From an uncultured Clostridia bacterium (lineage in GTDB: Bacteria; Bacillota; Clostridia; Oscillospirales; Ruminococcaceae), in contig CANQNF010000020.1 in the NCBI GenBank assembly GCA_947625125.1, positions 1 through 51,861 on the forward strand: a stretch of DNA of 51,861 bases. Direction: 5' to 3'. The position numbers and the translations under genes are program-made. Below are positions 47,052 through 51,861 of this stretch, piece by piece. Below the pieces are notes generated by a model, which was not told the DNA's origin, made no database searches, and saw nothing but the letters and a program-made list of their open reading frames with translations. The stretch's first letter is position 1, and every line of letters begins with the position of its first letter.

Positions 47052-49049
47052 ATGAAAAGAGAAGACATCAAAAAACTTATCTCGGAGCTTACGCTCGAGG
47101 AAAAGGCCGGCCTTACTTCCGGCCGCGACGAATGGATGACAAAGGCCGTGGAACGCCTCGGCATAGGCTTTTTCCGCACCTCCGACGGCCCTCACGGCCT
47201 AAGAGCGGACGACTACTCGAAGCCGGGCAAGAGAACACTGCCGGCGGTCTGCTTCCCGACCGCGGTGACGACCGCTTCGAGCTTCGATACCGAAATGCTC
47301 TATGAGATGGGCGCCGAACTCGGCGAGGAATGTTTGGCATACGGGGTAGACGTCCTGCTCGGTCCGGGCGTGAACATGAAAAGAAGCCCCCTTTGCGGCA
47401 GGAATTTTGAGTATTTTTCGGAGGACCCCCATCTTGCGGGAGAGCTTGGCGCAGCCTTTGTAAACGGCGTGCAGTCCAAAGGCGTGGGCACCAGCCTCAA
47501 ACACTACCTCGCCAACAGCCAGGAGACCCGCCGCTTCACTTCGTCGTCCAACATCGATGAAAGAACGCTTCGGGAGATCTATATGCCGGCTTTCGAGACG
47601 GTGGTGAAAAAGGCTCAGCCGTGGACGATAATGGCCTCATATAACCGCATAAACGGCGTCTATGCCACCGAAAACAAGTGGTCTATAGACGAAGTCCTGA
47701 GAAAGGAATGGGGCTTTGAGGGGCTTGTCGTGAGCGACTGGGGAGCCACGCACAACCGAGTCGGGGCGATTTTGGCGGGCACCGACCTTACCATGCCCTC
47801 CGCGACCGGCTCGGACCATGAGATAGTCGACGCCGTGAAAAACGGGACTCTCCCCGAGGAAGCGCTCGACCTCTGCTGCGAAAGGGTCTTGGAGCTTGTA
47901 TTCAAGTCCGAATTGGGCCGCAAGCCCGGGCACAAGTGCGGCCCCGACAAGGCCCATCAGCTCGCAAGAAAATTTGCGGCGAATTCCCTCGTGCTGTTAA
48001 AGAACGATGACGGGCTGCTGCCTCTTAAAAAGACCGATAAAACGGCGTTTATAGGAGCATTTGCCGAGACCCCGAGATTTCAGGGCGGCGGTTCCTCTCA
48101 CATAGAATCCACAAAAATAACCTCCGCGCTTGAGGCCGCAAGGGAAGCGGGAGCCGACGTAAGCTATGCCGGGGCATACGACCCCGCGACCGGCAAGGCC
48201 GACGACGAGATGTTCTATAAGGCTGTGACCCTTGCCAAAAATTCCGAAAAGGTAGTTTTGTTCATCGGTCTGCCGGACAGCATGGAATACGAGGGCGGCG
48301 ACCGCCCGCACATGCGCCTGCCCCAAGATCACGACAGGCTTGTAAACGCTGTCTGCGCAGTCAACCCGAACACCGTCGTAGTTTTACATAACGGCAGCCC
48401 GGTGGAGATGCCGTGGGTAGACCAGCCCAAAGCGATTTTAGAGGCATATCTCGGCGGCCAGGCGGTCGGCGGGGCGGTCTGCGACGTTTTATACGGCGTT
48501 GTGAACCCGTCGGGCAGACTTGCCGAAAGCTTCCCAAAAAAGCTTGAGGACAACCCGAGCTATCTCTATTACATCGGCGAGGGCGACGAGGTGAGCTATA
48601 ACGAGGGCCTGTTCATAGGATACCGCTACTACGAGTCCAAGAAGATGGACGTGCTGTTCCCGTTCGGCCACGGCTTAAGCTATACCGAATTTTCATATTC
48701 CGGCATGAGGCTCGACAAGTGGCGCCCGATAGACCCCGAGAGCGAGACGGTGACGGTTTCGGTAGATGTCACGAACGTCGGAAAGACTGCCGGAAAAGAG
48801 GTCGTGCAGCTTTATGTCGAACCCCACAGGAGCAGCGTTATCAGGCCGCTTCGCGAGCTTAAGGCATTCAAGAAGATAGAGCTTCAGCCCGGCGAGACCA
48901 AAAACGTCGCGTTTAAGCTTTCCAAGCGCGATTTTGCGCACTGGGACGTAAGCTCCCACGACTGGAAAGTCGAGAAGTGCGGCTACGGGCTTGAATTCTG
49001 CAAAAACGCTCATGAGATAATCGACCGCCGCGACGTGTGGGTGAGGTAA
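47052..49049 (+). CDS. Glycoside hydrolase family 3 (beta-glucosidase type)
   Basis: Start ATG at 47052 with GAAAGGGG upstream; frames open further 5' include the promoter. The product is 665 residues. The N-terminal barrel shows RTSDGPHGLR, LLGPGVNMKRSPLCGRNFEYFSEDP, SLKHYLANSQETRR and the nucleophile Asp in GLVVSDWGA. The second domain has SLVLLKNDDGLLPL and FQGGGSSHIE, and a C-terminal fibronectin-III-like domain (TVSVDVTNVGKTAGKEVVQLYV) ends the chain. There is no signal peptide, so it acts on imported oligosaccharides. It is followed by the GH43 gene 68 nt later, probably one operon. The exact sugar is not determinable. Confidence 0.93.
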   Translation: MKREDIKKLISELTLEEKAGLTSGRDEWMTKAVERLGIGFFRTSDGPHGLRADDYSKPGKRTLPAVCFPTAVTTASSFDTEMLYEMGAELGEECLAYGVDVLLGPGVNMKRSPLCGRNFEYFSEDPHLAGELGAAFVNGVQSKGVGTSLKHYLANSQETRRFTSSSNIDERTLREIYMPAFETVVKKAQPWTIMASYNRINGVYATENKWSIDEVLRKEWGFEGLVVSDWGATHNRVGAILAGTDLTMPSATGSDHEIVDAVKNGTLPEEALDLCCERVLELVFKSELGRKPGHKCGPDKAHQLARKFAANSLVLLKNDDGLLPLKKTDKTAFIGAFAETPRFQGGGSSHIESTKITSALEAAREAGADVSYAGAYDPATGKADDEMFYKAVTLAKNSEKVVLFIGLPDSMEYEGGDRPHMRLPQDHDRLVNAVCAVNPNTVVVLHNGSPVEMPWVDQPKAILEAYLGGQAVGGAVCDVLYGVVNPSGRLAESFPKKLEDNPSYLYYIGEGDEVSYNEGLFIGYRYYESKKMDVLFPFGHGLSYTEFSYSGMRLDKWRPIDPESETVTVSVDVTNVGKTAGKEVVQLYVEPHRSSVIRPLRELKAFKKIELQPGETKNVAFKLSKRDFAHWDVSSHDWKVEKCGYGLEFCKNAHEIIDRRDVWVR

Positions 49050-49117
49050 AAGACGCCGGAAAATTTCCGGCAAAATCACAACTGCAATACCTATTATAAA
49101 TTAAAAAGGTGATATAT

Positions 49118-50851
49118 ATGAAATTTATCTGTTACAACCGCTTGCCGGTTTCCGAGGCGGAATATGCGCCAAGGCTCGGGCTTTCGATGCACCTCGGGGT
49201 CGAGTCCCCGGACGGCTTTATGCCCCTGAATCACAACTACGGCGTGCTTTTTGTCAAGGCGACTCAGGATCCCGTCAGCCGGGCGCTCACGCCGATGAGC
49301 CTTAAAAAGCCGTTCGTGCTCCCATATGGCGAAAAATTTTTGATAGCGGCTGTCCGCACGCTTGCAAACGGCGAGGACGACGAGTCCTCACGGGGCTGCG
49401 CGGTCCTGTTCGAGACCGCCGACCTCGTCCACTACCGTGAAATAGGGCTTATTAAGCTCGCCGACGACTATATTTCCGACGTGGCTCTTAAAGAGTGCAG
49501 CTGTCACGGCGGCATTGTGGCAAAATATGTATGCGGCGGAAAGACATATCGCAGGCGGCTCTCGGACGACCTTATGCCGACCGACGACGTCAAAGAATGC
49601 GGAAACCTCGGGAAAGAATATACTGAATGTAATATTTTTGGGGCATATGACTCTGCGGAATTTGAAGTTTCGGCCGATAAGGCAGACTATGCGCTCAAAA
49701 AGCTGCTGACCCCGAAAGCCGTCGCGGTCGAATATGAAAAGGAAGCGGCTTTGGAGAGCCTCGCCGACTACCGTGTGACGGTCCGCTATTCGGACGGGTC
49801 ATGCCACAAAAAAAGGGTCGACTGGGAGTCCCCGAAAGACGGAAAAATCGCCGGAAAGATCCACGTCGAGCACTACGATTTCCCGATCGCCACCAACCGC
49901 GCAGACCCCTGCGTATACTTCTATAAAGGCGATTACTACTTCATCGCTACAAACGACGCCGACGGCAACCGCTCCATTTATGTCAGGCGAGCAAAGACCA
50001 TCCCCGGGCTTGTGAACGCCCCCGAAAAGCTCATTCTGGACGCGGTCACATATCCCCACGTCGGCGGGCTTCTCTGGGCGCCCGAGTTCCACAATGTGGC
50101 AGGCAAAGAGTACATCTTCCACGCATGCACGCCGAAAGAATTCGGCGACGAACAGTCCCACGTCATGGCGTTAAAGGACGGCGGAGAGCTTGACGACAAA
50201 AATTCCTGGGAGGCCCCTCGCAGAGTCCTGAAAAAAGACGGCTCGCCGCTCTATGAGAAGGGAATAACCCTCGACATGACGACCCTTGAAAGCGCCGGCC
50301 GCATATACGTCGCCTGGAGTCAGCGGCAGTTTGACCCCATCGATCTTGGGGCATGGGTATATATCGCCGAGATCGACCCCAAGGAGCCGTGGAGGCTTAT
50401 AAGCGACCCGGTGCTGCTGACCATGCCGGAATACGGCTGGCAGAACAACCACACGCTTGTGGACGAGGGCCCGTTCATGCTCAAAAATAACGGAAAAATT
50501 TATCTGACATTCAGCTCGGCGCTCGTCGATTCGACGTACTGCGTGGGGCTTCTCACGGCCGACGACGGCGCGGACCTCTTAGATACGAAAAACTGGGAGA
50601 AGTCGAATTATCCGCTTTTACATTCGCTCTCCAAACCCGGCGAGTACGGCCCGGGCCACAACGCCTATGTGACCGACGAGTACGGCGACATCTGGAACAC
50701 CTACCACGCCCGCCCCGGAATCGACGGCCCGAGATCGTCGGGCATCCGCCGCGTGCACATCGGCTTCGACGGCGAGCCGGTGCTCGACCTTTTGGAGGAA
50801 AACGAGCTGCCCAAGGGCATGGAAAGGGTCGAGGTAAAGATAAAGGTGTGA
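49118..50851 (+). CDS. Glycoside hydrolase family 43 protein with N-terminal extra domain
   Basis: The ATG at 49118 follows AAAAAGGTG; an in-frame GTG three codons earlier overlaps the SD. The product is 577 residues. The C-terminal half is a GH43 five-bladed propeller: ATNRADPCVYFYKGDYYFIAT with the general-base Asp, a middle ITLDMTTLES Asp, and VDEGPFMLKNNGKIYLTFSS with the catalytic Glu. The N-terminal 260 residues look propeller-like at first and then strand-rich, and are probably accessory. No signal peptide is present. Relatives act on arabinose- or xylose-containing oligosaccharides. It is probably cotranscribed with the GH3 gene. Confidence 0.88.
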   Translation: MKFICYNRLPVSEAEYAPRLGLSMHLGVESPDGFMPLNHNYGVLFVKATQDPVSRALTPMSLKKPFVLPYGEKFLIAAVRTLANGEDDESSRGCAVLFETADLVHYREIGLIKLADDYISDVALKECSCHGGIVAKYVCGGKTYRRRLSDDLMPTDDVKECGNLGKEYTECNIFGAYDSAEFEVSADKADYALKKLLTPKAVAVEYEKEAALESLADYRVTVRYSDGSCHKKRVDWESPKDGKIAGKIHVEHYDFPIATNRADPCVYFYKGDYYFIATNDADGNRSIYVRRAKTIPGLVNAPEKLILDAVTYPHVGGLLWAPEFHNVAGKEYIFHACTPKEFGDEQSHVMALKDGGELDDKNSWEAPRRVLKKDGSPLYEKGITLDMTTLESAGRIYVAWSQRQFDPIDLGAWVYIAEIDPKEPWRLISDPVLLTMPEYGWQNNHTLVDEGPFMLKNNGKIYLTFSSALVDSTYCVGLLTADDGADLLDTKNWEKSNYPLLHSLSKPGEYGPGHNAYVTDEYGDIWNTYHARPGIDGPRSSGIRRVHIGFDGEPVLDLLEENELPKGMERVEVKIKV

Positions 50852-50980
50852 TGGCGCAACCTGTGATTGCGGCGCCGGAGAAAAAAGCACATGCCGGATG
50901 GTGGACTTTTAGGCTGAACAAAGATATATTATTATCAATGCACGGCCGTGCAAATGCGCAAAATGATAAGGAGTAATTTT

Positions 50981-51650
50981 ATGAGTTTTGGCAAAAATTT
51001 GCAGCACCTGAGACGTATGTGCGGAGAAATCACACAGGAAACCTTGGCGGAAAAGCTCAAAGTCAGCCGGCAGGCCGTTTCAAAATGGGAGCTTGACGAA
51101 TCAACGCCCGAAATGGATAAGGCCATTGCGCTTTGCGGGCTGTTCAACTGCTCTTTGGACAATCTGTTTCGCGAAGAGATGGGCGTCTGCGACGACGCAT
51201 ACACGAATCTTCGCGTGGAGAACGTGCCGGGGTTTCGGTATATAAGACACGCGGTCATCCAGCAGCGACCCCGAGGGGGACGCTGTCGGACGAGTGATCA
51301 AAATCGCCCGCGACAACGGCGTGGAAAGCCCTCGTATCATCGGATGGGATTTTCCGTATGTTTCTTTGGAGCAGATAAACGTCTACCATATGCACGGCTA
51401 CGAGGCGGCGTGGATACTGCCCGAGGGCATAACGCCGAAAGGCGTTGAAATCAAGGAGCAAAAAGCTCACAAATATGCCGCCATTCACATCCCCGAGCCT
51501 TTCAAAAACCCCTTTGTGATCATTCCAAACGCGTATAAGACGCTGGCGGAGTATATGCGCATAAACGGCCTGGAGCAAACGGGCAAGGGCGTGATACCCT
51601 GCTTTGAGACGGACGGGGAGGAGATGGATGTGTATATTGCGTGCGGGTAG
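50981..51650 (+). pseudogene. XRE regulator with GyrI-like sensor domain, split by a 1-nt frameshift
   Basis: The ATG at 50981 follows AAGGAG. The first frame gives an XRE helix-turn-helix (ITQETLAEKLKVSRQAVSKW) and continues to about codon 93. After an apparent extra C at 51259-51260 the second frame continues with SSDPEGDAVGRVIKIARDNG and the GyrI/AraC-effector-type domain to the stop at 51650. Joined, they form one ligand-responsive regulator of about 222 residues. The break could be a true mutation or a sequencing/assembly error. It lies 130 bp after the GH43 gene and may have regulated the glycosidases. Confidence 0.75.
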
Positions 51651-51679
51651 GTGGGGGCGTTCCGAAGCTGCTTTGTTTG

Positions 51680-51783
51680 AAATCCCCATCAGAATTTTTG
51701 CGGATTCTGATGGGGATTTTACGTACAATCTCTTTGCCGCATTTTTCTGACTTCTGACAATCTGACATCTGTCCTCTGACTTG
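51680..51783 (-). repeat. 104-bp repeat, right copy of an inverted pair
   Basis: Inverted relative to 46749-46852: AAATCCCCATCAGAATT, ATTCTGATGGGGATTT, then CGTACAATCTCTTTGCCGCA and the TCTGAC heptads. The AATCCCCATCAGAAT stem could also serve as a terminator of the regulator gene. Beyond it are short direct repeats of TTTTGGACTCAT (about 51804 and 51847) to the window end. Confidence 0.75.
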
Positions 51784-51861
51784 CCCCTCCCCAACAGTCC
51801 CCTTTTTTGGACTCATTCCCGTGCTTTCATATCAAAAGTCCGTACTTTTGGACTCATAATG

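Noticed and set aside
1200-51861. tRNA or rRNA genes
   Set aside because: No cloverleaf with tRNA-conserved bases (GTTCRANNC loop, CCA-adjacent acceptor) or rRNA-like segment was noticed in the intergenic regions.

Overview
The window looks like chromosome from a Gram-positive, spore-forming anaerobe of the Clostridia, probably a gut Oscillospirales/Ruminococcaceae-type organism. This is an inference from gene content: a T-box leader, RNase Y, a one-chain pyruvate:ferredoxin oxidoreductase, a SpoIIQ-like sporulation peptidase, a CpsB-type phosphatase with split CapA/CapB chains, surface proteins ending in NPxTG-type sorting signals, a bile-salt-hydrolase-family enzyme, and enzymes for hexuronates and beta-mannosides. 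No rRNA, tRNA, CRISPR array or prophage was seen.

Layout. 1-3.4 kb: the 5' part of a secreted protein gene, and rny. 3.4-6.4 kb: a T-box leader, a methyltransferase and thrS. 7.3-13.3 kb (minus strand): a sugar nucleotidyltransferase and a capsule/cell-wall polymer locus (CpsB-type phosphatase, NPGTG surface protein, CapA, CapB, LCP ligase). 14.5-18.1 kb: pyruvate:ferredoxin oxidoreductase. 18.3-24.1 kb: a divergent hexuronate locus (uxuA and a uxuB-like gene rightward; eda and kdgK leftward) giving pyruvate and glyceraldehyde-3-phosphate from glucuronate. 24.4-25.5 kb: an IS481-like element. 25.6-33.0 kb: argS, a choloylglycine-hydrolase family enzyme, small genes, spoIIQ-like and a metal-efflux-type permease. 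33.2-36.0 kb: cellobiose-2-epimerase-type and GH130 phosphorylase genes, the two steps of intracellular mannosyl-glucose catabolism. 36.1-45.1 kb: one giant 2995-residue repeat-rich surface protein. 45.3-46.3 kb: a zinc-ribbon protein and a sigma factor. 47.0-51.7 kb: GH3 and GH43 glycosidases and a frameshifted XRE/GyrI-like regulator.

The most unusual content is between the genes. Five copies (6.6, 8.4, 13.5, 13.9 and 24.1 kb) of an approximately 270-bp module each encode a 24-25 residue hydrophobic peptide ending in lysines (40 residues in one damaged copy). Each has a consensus antisense promoter facing the peptide gene. Three have an equally strong sense promoter, and convergent transcription meets at a shared bidirectional terminator. 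The peptide's ribosome-binding site lies in a small GAAA-loop hairpin. This is the architecture of a type I toxin-antitoxin locus (like par/Fst of pAD1), but I do not recognise the family, and it is the best candidate for an undescribed system here.

Several other families of dispersed intergenic elements occur: GC-rich cloverleaf palindromes, a G-quadruplex-bearing AGCATGAGC...GCGAATACC element, NGTCAGA heptad repeats, a 104-bp inverted pair around 46.75 and 51.7 kb, and a structured 220-nt element with 25-bp inverted ends apparently inserted in a terminator loop.
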